Part shown: positions 36,301 through 49,570 of the stretch, piece by piece
Layout: each line of letters begins with the position of its first letter
Numbering within the stretch: position 1 is the first letter of the stretch
Assembly (NCBI RefSeq): GCF_030704535.1
Contig: NC_081818.1
Location: forward strand, 23,662,001 to 23,726,000
Direction of reading: 5' to 3'
From: Vitis vinifera
Lineage: Eukaryota > Streptophyta > Magnoliopsida > Vitales > Vitaceae
DNA: 64,000 bases
The notes under the pieces: generated by a model
The model's database searches: none
Told to the model about the DNA's origin: nothing
What the model saw: only the letters and a program-made list of their open reading frames with translations
Translations under genes and position numbers: made by a program

Positions 36301-37047
36301 CCATTTGTAGGCCCAGAATTGGGAAATTCTTGTTAGACAAGCGTTGGAGGCCAACTGGCACAACAGATACGTGTGCGACTCATTCACGAGAAAATGATAT
36401 TTCCTTATCCTTTACCATAAAATTTAAATTCTAAATCCCAATACATAAAATTAATTACACGGCATATTATTTTATTTTTTTTCTTATCTTAATTTATAAG
36501 AATTTAGTAATAAGTTGTCTGAGGTCGTTATCAAACTTGGCCTAGTTTCCGTATGAAATTACCCATTAAGACATTGATTATGACTGTATAGATTAAAGAA
36601 TGATAAATTTGAAGGTCCAGAGTGGAAGCTTTTGCATAATATATGAATAAATTAGTATCACTGTATCAGTCATCCTTCCCAACCACCACCTTTAGAAGTT
36701 GTCTCTAGTCAGCGGACTCTTTCCTTGCCCACTTTCAATTGTCTACTTCCAATGTTCTATCAAAAAGGAAAATCAATAAGGAAAATAATGGCATGACTTT
36801 TCAAGGCAGCCTTACATGAAATGTCCTTAACGCAAAAATTTGAATATGACATTTTCTTAGTTTTTTTTTTTTCATCTTGACATATAAAATTATTAATTAC
36901 TTTTTTATACTTGAAAGTTTTAATGTATTTTTTTAATAGTAAATTATACTAATGGTTAGAAATTATGGAAATAGCGGTTAAAAAAAATTGTCTTTCAATG
37001 TGATGGGTAAATTTATTTGAGAAACAATATCACATATTGTAGTGTAT

Positions 37048-37085
<38 letters not shown>

Positions 37086-37410
37086 AATTGAACTTTAGGG
37101 TTAAAAAATTATCCTTTAGATTTTGATGTTTCTAAACCTTGAATCCAAGTGTTGAAAAATCAAATCGATGTCGGTAGAAGTCTCATAGACCCAAGATATT
37201 TCACTTGATAGCTTTTCTTTGGTCTTGACACATGTTCGATAGGGGGAAGTAAGGGTAACTATGACTCTCTTTTATCTTTAGAGGTGGAAAACAACTCAAT
37301 GAAAAAGTTATAAAAACCCTAATTCTTAAGAGGATATTGATAGGGTTTCCCAATAGGCTTAAATGACTTAAACCCATTAAGGGCTTAAGTCACTTAATAT
37401 ATCTCAAAAT
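33310..37410 (+). repeat. Composite repeat, copy R4
   Basis: This is the most continuous plus-strand copy. It has a partial M2 MITE end (33318-33459), module U (33909-34826), a middle section equivalent to 3410-4260 (34827-35710), the MITE-free junction (35740-35765), a second module U (35985-36860) and a tail shared with 25613-26214. A local ~50-bp tandem duplication (tctatgagacttcca twice, ~35000-35070) is shared with R3 but not R1, so R3 and R4 are closer relatives. No gene was seen. Confidence 0.8.
37049..37085. repeat. (CA)n(AT)n microsatellite
   Basis: About nine CA and nine AT units; counterpart of the much longer tract at 25777-25869. Confidence 0.9.
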
Positions 37411-37964
37411 GACAGAGCATGATTGAATAAGAAAAATGATAGTTGGTTAACCTTACAATGGCCGATGGACAAAGAACAAATCTGAACCAAAAGAAATGAA
37501 ATCCTATTTGTTTTGCAAGAAATGAAATCCCATTCCTTATAAAATAGGGTTATTTATTTTTGGCAAAAATTGATGATGATGCCTCAGTAACATTTGGTTT
37601 TTGAATATTGGTGGCATGGGAAATGTTATTTTACTAACATTTTTTTTATGGCTTCATCTTCTAGATTCCAATATCACTTTAGTCTAACCCTTAATCTTTT
37701 CCTACCATCCATTTTTCTGCAAGGAAGATTGAATAATTTGCAAAAAGGTGGGACAAAATCTTAAAATTTTATTTTCTTTCAACCAAACAAAACACAATAG
37801 AAAAAATAGCTCCTCTCAAACTAAGACCTTTTCAAAGATTTATTCCAGCACACACCTAATGAATAAACCATAAACACAACCAAAACAAACAAGCTCCTGT
37901 GTATCAATACATTCATTCGGTCTTATTTTATTGATGATTTGATCACATATGTGTAAGAGGACAA

Positions 37965-40489
<2,525 letters not shown>

Positions 40490-40800
40490 TCACCTCAAAT
40501 GCGATGGACTCTTGTGTTCTTATATCTTAAGATCATCGGATCAAGACAAAGTGCTCTGAAAATCAATCGCCTGAACCTAGCTCACACCTCTACAAGTGAG
40601 CTCAAGACAGAAAGCGGCACCGATAAAACCAAGACCTCCGATCACTATGAGGAGAGGTTAGGGTTTCACAAAGTTGGGTTTCTGACAGAGAGAACGGGAG
40701 ATGGAGAATTTTTTTTTGTTTGGTTCAATGCTCAATGGAGAAAATGAAGAAAAAAGAACATTGGAGTTTTGTTTTGCCTTTTTTTTTTTTTCATGTGGGC
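40490..40800 (-). other. GC-richer block resembling a plant 5' leader
   Basis: On the minus strand this has tgaaaccctaacctctcctc, a CT-rich start and no ATG, as in many plant 5' untranslated exons. Its base composition contrasts with the flanks. No downstream coding exon for such a transcript was identified, so it may be a transposed or orphan promoter-leader fragment. Plus-strand frames here show no domain. Confidence 0.3.
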
Positions 40801-40975
40801 AGGTTAGCTGGAGTTTTGCGTGGCAAAGGGGGGACATTTTTTACATTAAAAAACACATCAGCCAAGAGTGCATGAAAACTCAAATATTTTTGGGAATAAA
40901 ATTGTTAATTTGAAATAAGAATAGTTAGGTTATGAATTTAATAATATATTCATATGAGAGGATAATAATCAAACT

Positions 40976-41611
40976 TCCTCTATATTCAACGACCTACGAC
41001 TTTTATAACTCGTGTATAAGGTGGTGTTTATTTTTTTGGCTTTTTACTTAAAATAATTTATTTTCAGAATTTAGGTTATTTATTTTTCTAATTTTTTCAT
41101 GATTTATTATAAATTTTTTATTAAATAGAAAAAGTCAAAATATGTAATTATTTCTAAATAAAAAAATAACATATGAGTTTTTTTTATTTTTTAATATTTA
41201 ATAGAAATAAAATACTATAAAAATAAATAACATAATATTTAATATTATTAAGTATTAAAATTCTATTTAAAACTAATTAAAAAAACAAACACCACTTAAA
41301 TCTTCCCTTCCCCGTTTGATTGCTCATCTACCATTTGTCTTCATCAATGTCCCTGTCTACCGGAGTTCTTCTCACCCATTACATAGTAAAAGCTATTTTA
41401 TTTGTCGTGTATCGTTTATCATCCGGTGCTAATATATAAATATTCATAATTTTATGAATAGCGATAATAGTATTATCAGCAAATAATATCGCCCATGTCC
41501 TTTCCTGCGTCTGAATGACAAAAGCAGCTTCTCCTCTCCATGATTTAACTTCCTCTACTTCTTTCTCTAATATCTCTCCATCCCAAAAACTTGGGGGCTT
41601 CATCTGCCACC
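40976..41611 (+). promoter_or_regulatory. Gene 2 promoter, interrupted by a MITE
   Basis: 40988-41019 and 41297-41590 align with the upstream regions of genes 1, 3 and 4 (attcaacgacc, gtcttcatc, tcctctccatgatttaactt). The MITE 41020-41296 splits a conserved gtctaagtcttcc word. The TATA-like position reads aataata (~41482-41488), about 125 bases before the ATG. The CT-rich leader at 41530-41600 matches that of genes 1 and 3. Confidence 0.65.
41020..41296. mobile_element. PIF/Harbinger-type MITE (M1), copy 2
   Basis: 277 bp, the same length as copy 1 and alignable throughout. Ends are ggtggtgttta and acaaacaccact, with TAA target duplications at 41017-41019 and 41297-41299. Genes 1, 3 and 4 have the empty site gtgtctaagtcttcc. 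It lies about 315 bases upstream of the gene 2 ATG. Confidence 0.85.
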
Positions 41612-44203
41612 ATGAGGAATACTGGCAACAGATGCCTCTGTTTAATCATTCCATCCATTCTCACCCCTGTCTATCTCTTTATCTTCCTCCACTACCTCAC
41701 CATCCCCATCGCTGGTTACAATTACAACCCTACAGAAAACTTCGCCATCAATTGTGGCTCCAGCGGAAATTCACAAGAATTGGGCAGGAACTGGATGGGC
41801 GACATTGATTCCAAATTTTCCCCCTTGGAAAACGGCACGTCAACAACATCTTCTGCGGATGAACCACCCTTTTTATCCGTTCCCTATTCCACAGCGCGGC
41901 TATCTCGCTATGAGTTCACATACTCATTTCCCCTCACAGCCGGCCAGAAATACATTCGCTTGCACTTTCATCCATCTTTATACGTGGGGGAGTTCGACAG
42001 GTCTACAGCTATTTTCTCGGTCAAAACTGGTGGTGGCTACACTCTTCTTAGCAACTTCAGTGGTGCCCTTGTTGCTGATTCTGATCTTGGTAAGGAAAAG
42101 ATACTGAAAGAATTTTGTATCAACTTCAACGAAGAAGGTGAGAAGCTGAATATAACATTCGCTCCCACTGCGGGTGTAGATGCATACGCTTTTATTAACG
42201 GAATTGAAATTGTCTCCATGCCCGACAATCTCTACTACACTGCACAAGATGGAGGGTTTAAGTTTATCGGTCAACAGAATTCATTTTTCGTTGAAACCGA
42301 TCATGCTCTGGAAAATTTATACCGACTAAACGTAGGTGGGAAATCTCTTTTGCCCATGGATGACACCGGCATGTTCCGTACTTGGGATGCAGACTATGAG
42401 TATCTTCCGAAACTAGCATTTGTACCCGTCAACGGAAGCATTACTCTCAAATTCACCCAAATACCAAATTACGCGGCACCTCTTGATGTCTACCGCACCG
42501 CCCGGACCATGGGAAACAACAAAACTGAGAACATGGGATACAATCTTACTTGGTCTTTGCCTGTGGACTCTGGTTTTAGTTACCTGCTTAGATTACATTT
42601 TTGCGAGTTCCAACCAGAGATCCAGGAACAGCAGGACAGGGAGTTCACGATTTTCATAGCTAACCAGACGGCGGAGAATCATGCAGACGTGATCAAATGG
42701 AGCGGCGGAAACGGAGTTCCCATATACAGAGATTATGGGGTAATGATGCCAAGCCAGGGAAGTAACAAAAAACAAAAGCTCTACATACAACTGCATCCTA
42801 ACCCGGATTATGAAACCGTTTACAATGATGCAATCCTCAACGGAATCGAGCTGTTCAAACTCATCAATCCCAATCCAGACCAACAGCCTACCTCGAGGGA
42901 AAGTAACAAAATGAAGCTTGTTGCAATTACCGGAGGTGTGGTTTGCGGCCTAGTTGCAGTCTCAGTTTTATATTTCTTTGTCGTGCATCAAATGAAGAGA
43001 AATAGAGATCCTAGCCTTAGAGACGGAGCACTATGGTGGGGCCCAGTTTTTTATATTTTGGGTACGTCCACCGAGACCCATCGCTCATCTCTAACATCCG
43101 ATCTGAGCCATCATTTCAGTCTGCAAGATATCAAGACGGCCACCAAGAACTTTGACAAGGGATACATCGTCGGAGAGGGAGGCTTTGGTAACGTGTATAA
43201 AGGGTATATCAGTGGAGGAACCACACCGGTGGCAATCAAACGCCTAAATCCTGAGTCACAGCAGGGGGCCCACGAATTCATGACTGAGATCGAGATGCTT
43301 TCCCAGCTGCGTCACATTCATCTTGTGTCTCTCATTGGTTACTGCAACCATAAACGTGAGATGATCCTTGTGTACGAGTACATGGCCAATGGCAACCTCC
43401 GCGATCATCTCTACAACACTGATAATCCTCCTCTGCCGTGGACCCAACGCCTTCAGATTTGCATCGGAGCTGCGCGTGGACTGCACTACCTTCACGCCGG
43501 TGTGAAGAAGACAATCATTCACCGTGATGTCAAGACAACCAACATTTTATTGGATCATAAATGGGTGGCTAAAGTTTCCGACTTCGGCCTATCCAAAATG
43601 AGTCCTACCAGCGTGGCAAATGCCCACATCAGCACAGTTGTCAAGGGTAGTTTTGGCTATCTGGATCCAGAGTATTTCAGATTCCAACGTCTGAACGAGA
43701 AGTCTGACGTCTACTCATTTGGGGTGGTATTATTTGAAGTACTGTGTGCAAGGCCACCTGTAAATCAAACAGGGGAGGAAGAGCAAGCGGGCTTGGCACA
43801 CTGGGCCGTCACCAGCTACAAAAATGGAAAGCTGGAGGAAATCATCGACCCCCATTTGGAGGGTAAGATTGCACCAATGTGCTTGGAGAAATACGGAGAG
43901 ATTGCAGTGAGTTGCGTGCTTGATCAAAGGATCAAGCGTCCGTCAATGAGCGATGTGGTGAGGGGCCTTGAGCTTGCATTGGAGCTCCAGGAAAGTACAG
44001 AAAAGGGGAACAGTATAAATGAGTCCCTGGACCATGAGGAGAGCCTATCAGAAATTTCTGGTACAGATGACGACGACAAAGATGTGTTTCATAATGGAGG
44101 TAGAGACGTCTGCGATTCAGAGGCTAGCAGGGTGACAATCCCGAGCAATGATGAAAAAAGTTCAATTAGTGTTATGATGGAAGACGATGCATGCGTTGTC
44201 TGA
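41612..44203 (+). CDS. CrRLK1L receptor kinase, FERONIA-like, gene 2
   Basis: A single-exon, 863-residue protein, a near twin of gene 1. A signal peptide covers ~1-35. The malectin-like ectodomain spans ~38-418. The membrane span begins at KLVAITGGVVCGLVAVSV. The RD kinase has GEGGFGNV, VAIKR, HRDVKTTN and DFG all present. The kinase-coding part is identical to gene 1 over 882 bases (43019-43900 against 16419-17300), while the ectodomain differs at many sites. ATG 41612 was chosen over the upstream TTG because it aligns with the other paralogues in the same gccaccatgagg context. Like gene 1 it lacks the proline-rich linker. It is presumed to act at the plasma membrane in RALF or wall sensing. 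Its promoter carries a MITE but its leader is intact, so it may be the better expressed of the pair. Confidence 0.95.
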   Translation: MRNTGNRCLCLIIPSILTPVYLFIFLHYLTIPIAGYNYNPTENFAINCGSSGNSQELGRNWMGDIDSKFSPLENGTSTTSSADEPPFLSVPYSTARLSRYEFTYSFPLTAGQKYIRLHFHPSLYVGEFDRSTAIFSVKTGGGYTLLSNFSGALVADSDLGKEKILKEFCINFNEEGEKLNITFAPTAGVDAYAFINGIEIVSMPDNLYYTAQDGGFKFIGQQNSFFVETDHALENLYRLNVGGKSLLPMDDTGMFRTWDADYEYLPKLAFVPVNGSITLKFTQIPNYAAPLDVYRTARTMGNNKTENMGYNLTWSLPVDSGFSYLLRLHFCEFQPEIQEQQDREFTIFIANQTAENHADVIKWSGGNGVPIYRDYGVMMPSQGSNKKQKLYIQLHPNPDYETVYNDAILNGIELFKLINPNPDQQPTSRESNKMKLVAITGGVVCGLVAVSVLYFFVVHQMKRNRDPSLRDGALWWGPVFYILGTSTETHRSSLTSDLSHHFSLQDIKTATKNFDKGYIVGEGGFGNVYKGYISGGTTPVAIKRLNPESQQGAHEFMTEIEMLSQLRHIHLVSLIGYCNHKREMILVYEYMANGNLRDHLYNTDNPPLPWTQRLQICIGAARGLHYLHAGVKKTIIHRDVKTTNILLDHKWVAKVSDFGLSKMSPTSVANAHISTVVKGSFGYLDPEYFRFQRLNEKSDVYSFGVVLFEVLCARPPVNQTGEEEQAGLAHWAVTSYKNGKLEEIIDPHLEGKIAPMCLEKYGEIAVSCVLDQRIKRPSMSDVVRGLELALELQESTEKGNSINESLDHEESLSEISGTDDDDKDVFHNGGRDVCDSEASRVTIPSNDEKSSISVMMEDDACVV

Positions 44204-44740
44204 TATCATGAAGCCCCAAGGGAGATGAAATCAGGCATGTATTGGACTAACAGGGCACTTAACAGGTGGGTCATTTTTATCAAATAAGGTAATTGGACTA
44301 CTTGTTTAATTGATCTTTATTATGAAGTTTCTAGCGCTATCATTTCTTCATCAGAATTTTTAAATAATTAGTAGTATGAATATAAACTTTATTCTCTGTA
44401 GTTAATTTTATATTCTCTCAAAATTAGCAATTTTTATGTAAATTCATACATTAAAATTTAAATTTTATTACAACCACATATTCGAATAACATACAAAATT
44501 TATGATTTCTTTAATTTTTGACAATGAGCATGAATATAAAAATTTAAGAATAAAATTTAGCTTAGTTAACTTATTTATTTCTTATGGATGGTTTAACGTG
44601 TAAGAATATCGGAAGGAAAGAATTTTTAACTGTTGAGTGTAATTTGAGGTGTCCTTGACATCAATTATCTCGTCATTATAGATACAGCAGGAGCATGCAT
44701 GGTATTATTATCCTTCAAGCCCAAGGAGAAGAGTATCATA
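44204..44740 (+). repeat. Gene 2 3' flank, duplicated behind gene 1
   Basis: Matches 17604-18110 with few changes. It holds an extra ~24 bases (near 44607-44630) relative to gene 1, then diverges after the aagcccaaggagaagag word. Confidence 0.85.
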
Positions 44741-45891
44741 TTTTATAAATACTCTGGAATTTAAGTGCTTTTCTTGTTGGAAGCATGGCTTCCTTAAAGC
44801 CGGACTCCAAAACACAACTTTATAGTAGTCGATTTCAACTAAAGCCTGCACAACAGAAAGTGTCTAAATCAGAAAGTTTTTAAGAATATTTTTATAAAAT
44901 TGTTGCATTTGATGTATAAAAAATTTAAATTAAAATTAATATTTAAAAACCCAGTTTTGATAAGGTTAACAAAAATGATAGTGATGGAGATTTATGTGAA
45001 TCAGTTACAAAAATATATTATTATTGCCTTTTATTTATTTATTTTAGTCTTCAATCGTGTGTAAAATTTTCAAATTCCAAAATGGCAGGTTGAGTGTGTG
45101 GCATGCTTCTTCCTTTTTACTGCGTCCCACCATCTTGAAGCACTCTTGTTCCCAAATAATTAACACCACTTTAATTTCGTGCTAAAGACTGGTAAGGAAG
45201 ATTTTATCAAAGCTTTTGTTTAAATTCAATTTTATATAGGCTATGTTTGCCTCTTAAAAAATGTAAGGATATGTTTGGTATAAAAAAATTGAGAAAAATA
45301 CAAAGGAAATAAAATAGAGAAGAAGAGCAAAAAGTAAGAAAGAGAGAAGGAAAATAAAAAATAAGATTTAAAATCAATAAATTTTTTTATTTATTATGAC
45401 AAACTCGTTCACTTATTTAGCTTACTAATACAAAGATTAAATAATTAAAAAATATATAAGTTTTTAATTAAATTTAATTATAATTATTATTTTTTTGATA
45501 TTTTTCATAATATAAAAAAATCATTTTTTTAATATTTGTTTTTCTTTTCTTAATATTTTTTAAAAACCAAATATAAAAAAATTGAACTAATTTTTATTTA
45601 TTAGTTTCAAATATAAAAGATTAACTTAAAATCAATAAATTATTTTTATTTATTGTTTCAAATTCATTTGATATATTTTTTATAAAAAAAATTAAATAAT
45701 TTAAAATTACATAGGTTTTTAACTAATTTTAATTAATCTTATTTTCTTCCATTTTTTCACAACGAAAGGAAACAGTTTTTTCCCTTGATACTTTTGCAAC
45801 CAAACATCAAACGTGAATGGAGACCAATATTGTCCTCTCTCTGATATAACCCCTCTCCCTGGGAAAATTATGCAGTACTTCATCAGCTACC
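44741..45891. other. AT-rich upstream region of the kinase-less copy
   Basis: Mostly low-complexity AT DNA, including an M3-like MITE at 45267-45590. The promoter segment shared by genes 1-4 was not recognised here, so this copy may use a different promoter. A CT-rich stretch (45830-45870) precedes the start. Confidence 0.45.
45267..45590. mobile_element. M3-family MITE, degraded copy
   Basis: Begins GGATATGTTTGG after a TAA and ends near aaaaaccaaatat. The interior (aaaatcaataaattttttt, ttaaataatt, tataagtttttaatt) matches the two clear copies at 59822-60143 and 60312-60635. The right end is uncertain. Confidence 0.5.
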
Positions 45892-47427
45892 ATGAGAAAT
45901 ACCAGCTACAAACGCCTTTCTCCAAACGTCCTTTCATTTATTATCCCTCTTTATCTCCTCGTCCTCCACTTCTTTCCGATCCCTATCACCGGTGACTCCC
46001 CACCTCTCTACAATCCTACTGATATCTATACCGTTGACTGTGGTGCGTCCGGGAATTTAAAAGCATGGGATAACCGAATCTGGATCGGAGACACCAATTC
46101 CCGATTCTCCCTCATAGAAAAAAACAAGGCGTCTATAATCTCAAAGGCAGCTAAGACATCCCCCTCAGTTGATCCCGTCCCCTTCGCCACCGCACGACTA
46201 TCTCGCTTCCAATTCGCTTACATATTTCCTGTCACAACCGGCCAGAAATTCATTCGCTTGCACTTCTATCCATCTTCCGTTGCGGGCTTTGATAGATCAA
46301 AGGCTTTTTTCTCAGTTAAGATCGGTGGCTATACACTTCTTAACAACTTCAGTGCTGCACTCGCTGCTGATGCCCATGGGGATGAAACCGTATCGAAAGA
46401 ATTCTGTGTCAATGTCAAACAAGGAGATCAGATGCTGAACATAACATTCACTCCAACGGCCAGTGATCCAGATGCATACGCTTTTATTAACGGAATTGAA
46501 ATTGTCTCCATGCCCGACTATCTCTACTATACTTCCCCACAAAATGGAGGGATTCAGTTTATCGGCCAAAAAAATGTATTTTGGATTGAAATCGAGTATG
46601 CTCTGGAAATGGTATACCGACTGAACGTGGGTGGGAGATTTGTTTCACCCATGGAAGACACAGGCATGTTCCGCACTTGGGATGAGGATGATGATTATTG
46701 CGTGAAACTAGCATTTGTACCGGCCAACAGCAGTATTGATCTCAAGTTTACTCAACAACCGGAATACACGGCACCGCCTGATGTCTACCGCACCGCCCGG
46801 ACGATGGGGAACAACAAGACTGAGAACATGGGATACAATCTTACTTGGGTGTTATCTGTGGACTCTGGTTTTAACTATCTGCTTAGACTACACTTTTGCG
46901 AGTTCCAACCCGAGATAACGGAGCGGCAAGACAGGGAGTTCACTATTTTTATAGCTAACCAGACGGCGGAGAATCATGCAGACGTGATCACATGGAGCGG
47001 CGGAAACGGAGTTCCCATATACAGAGATTATGCGGTCATGATGCCAAGCCAGGGAAGCAACAAAAAACAAAACCTCTACATACAACTGCATCCTAACCCG
47101 GACTGGAGAACCCGTTACAATGATGCAATTCTGAATGGAATCGAGCTCTTCAAAGTCAGCAAGTTTGATAACAGCCTGGCCGGACCAAATCCAGACCCGC
47201 CTCCTAATTCGGTTCCCCCACCGCCTGCACAGTCTACCTCGCCGAAGGATTATGACACACAGCTTGTAGCAATTGTCTGCGGCATGGTTGCCTGCATAGT
47301 TGCACTCTCTACTCTATGTTTATTCATTCGCCGGCGAGGAGGGAGACGGCGAGACGCCGACCCAGGAGCATCGTGGTGGGGTCCATTTTCTTATACTAGT
47401 GCTCAGTCCACCAGGGCCAGCTATTGA
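45892..47427 (+). CDS. Kinase-less CrRLK1L (malectin-like receptor-like protein)
   Basis: An open frame of 511 residues. A signal peptide covers ~1-34. A complete malectin-like ectodomain spans ~40-422. A proline-rich linker (PPPNSVPPPPAQSTSP, ~436-451) follows. The membrane span is ~457-479 and a basic stop-transfer stretch RRRGGRRR precedes a ~30-residue tail with the conserved SWWGPFSYTS. The frame then stops where full-length copies continue into the kinase, and no kinase sequence follows before 51 kb. The frame is undamaged over 1.5 kb. It may be a pseudogene by 3' deletion, or a functional receptor-like protein able to bind ligand without signalling alone. The first half of the ectodomain is more diverged than the second, which nearly matches gene 4. 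Confidence 0.75.
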   Translation: MRNTSYKRLSPNVLSFIIPLYLLVLHFFPIPITGDSPPLYNPTDIYTVDCGASGNLKAWDNRIWIGDTNSRFSLIEKNKASIISKAAKTSPSVDPVPFATARLSRFQFAYIFPVTTGQKFIRLHFYPSSVAGFDRSKAFFSVKIGGYTLLNNFSAALAADAHGDETVSKEFCVNVKQGDQMLNITFTPTASDPDAYAFINGIEIVSMPDYLYYTSPQNGGIQFIGQKNVFWIEIEYALEMVYRLNVGGRFVSPMEDTGMFRTWDEDDDYCVKLAFVPANSSIDLKFTQQPEYTAPPDVYRTARTMGNNKTENMGYNLTWVLSVDSGFNYLLRLHFCEFQPEITERQDREFTIFIANQTAENHADVITWSGGNGVPIYRDYAVMMPSQGSNKKQNLYIQLHPNPDWRTRYNDAILNGIELFKVSKFDNSLAGPNPDPPPNSVPPPPAQSTSPKDYDTQLVAIVCGMVACIVALSTLCLFIRRRGGRRRDADPGASWWGPFSYTSAQSTRASY

Positions 47428-48539
47428 AGACTTTCTGGACTCTGACAAAGACTCTTGTACACGTTATCTCAATTTCATACATTATGAATTGACTAATAAG
47501 TTTTAAAGCAAGTGGAATTTAAGGTGAACACGAGAGAATCTTAATCTTCTTGACACGTGTGTGACTAGAGTCACCTTTGAATTTTATCCTTTTCCGAAAA
47601 ATAAATAAATAAATAAATAATGAAAATAAAAAAATAAAGGAAGATAAAAATTAATAAATTATTTTTATTTATTATTTTTAAATTACTATTACTTTTTAAA
47701 AAAAAAAAACTTAAAAACATATAATTTTTAATTAATTTTCATTTTATTTTTTTATATTTATTATAGTAACATCAAATAGAAGAAAATGATCAAACCTTGT
47801 GTAAAAAAATATGACTCCAACCAATGAATTTGTACATATATGTGCCAAAATAATTAATAATTTCCATATGGATTTTGTAACTAATCCACCACTGATCCCT
47901 CTAAACTGGAAGGAGTGGGTTGTTATTAACTTCTTCCCAAAATTCTTTTAACCAGCAATTCAATAGTAAATAATTTATTTTTAAAGTTTTAACTTATCAC
48001 TTTTTTTTAAGAAATATCTTGTCTTAATAGAAATTTTGAATTTTCTTTTTAACTTTTATCTTAATGGGAAAATTACTTTTGTTCATTTCTCTTTTCAAAC
48101 CTTTAACTTGGTTAATATTCAATTCTAATTTATTACATAAAATAAAACCAAATTTATTTTTAAAAATTTTGGAGTAAGTACTATCTTAAAAATAAATAAA
48201 CTATCCCAATTTATGTCATTTGGATAAGAAATTAATTTACTATAAATTCACAAAGTCACCAAGAAAAAAATTATATATGACTAAAATATATTTTGTTTTT
48301 CTCCAACTTTCTCTTTTCCAAAAAAAAAAATATTGATATTTAAAAAAAATTCATAAATTGTTTCATGAAAACAAAATCAATAGTATAAAAATTACTTAAT
48401 TTAGATAAATAATTAATCTAAAATAAATTCACTAAATTCTAAACCAAATTTGAAATTCTATAGTATGTGTTGTTATTATTTGTCTCCTAACTCATATAAT
48501 CGGTAAAAAAGGAAAATTAAATTAAGAAAGAAATTTAAT
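47428..48539. other. AT-rich DNA, no kinase remnant
   Basis: Searched by eye for HRDVK-, DFG- or YLDPEY-like words on the plus strand; none found. 47580-47800 resembles the interior of the M3 MITE family. No gene was seen. Confidence 0.5.
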
Positions 48540-49570
48540 GTCTAATCTTTACCTTGAGGGGCATGAATATGTAGTCTTTGAATTAGTCCTCAAATTAATA
48601 CTTTATCATCAATTTTTAGTTTGTCTCTTTAAATTAATTATTTATTATGTATTGAAAGCAACCAATCTCATACAAATATAAATAAAATCAATCGCATAGA
48701 TTAACACATTGATTCATATATAGAAAAGCCATCTAACAATCTATTAGGTGTAAAAAAACCATGGATGGTCTCTCGACCACTAAATAATCCACTAATTATG
48801 AACAAAAGGACATACAATTTTACTTGTTTGGATGCATATCCTCATTAAGATCTTATTTCGTTAGCACTTATACTCATTTTTCACGTTCCAAAGGCAATAC
48901 TCTTTTGTACTCTTTAATGGATTCCTCAAAACCCTTATTGAAGTTTTGTGATGAGATCTCCGACTTATGTCAAAAGTTACTCTAAAAAAATGGTCTTGAA
49001 AGTTTAAGAGTTGAAGGATTAAACTTTGATGAATGATTATGTTCTCTTAAGGTTTATAAAATTTCACTTTTATTTTAAACAAAATATTTATATTTATAAG
49101 ACCTTTTTTAGAATTATGGGAGACTTTCCTAATTTTTAAATATTCTAAAAATCATTTTTAGAATCAAATACCAATTTAAAGATACAATTTTAGAACTTAT
49201 CAAAAATAATTTTTGGAATTGAAAACATTGTAGAAAGCAACGTAAGAAATATAAAATATCTCCTTCCTAATTTCTCATTTTAGTAATTTTAAAAGTTTTA
49301 TTGACCATGGATACATACATACTTTTAATTTTACAACTTGAAATAACTTGAATCAGAATTTGAAGAAATACAAAGTTGTCTTGTGATAAAAAAGATTGAA
49401 GGAAGTAAATTGCATCTAATTAGTAAGAAAAAAAAAACAAAATTATCAACTAAATAAAATATACTATCAATTTCCTCTTTGATAATTTTGTAACAGAATA
49501 CAAAGATACAATGAAACCCCTCGTAACTCTCATAAAACCTCAAGGATACGATCTTAATCCTAGTCTAAAC
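48540..49570. repeat. Inverted relative of 28070-29160
   Basis: In reverse complement this follows 28070-29160, including the ACACCTAGTAGATTG-type word, the glutamine-tract-free AT region and the ctaggattaag section near 49555. It is diverged and non-coding. Confidence 0.6.

Noticed and set aside
41591..41611. Upstream in-frame TTG start for gene 2 (and likewise 52307 for gene 3)
   Set aside because: Plant genes rarely use TTG. The ATG 21 bases later is in a strong context and is conserved in all paralogues.
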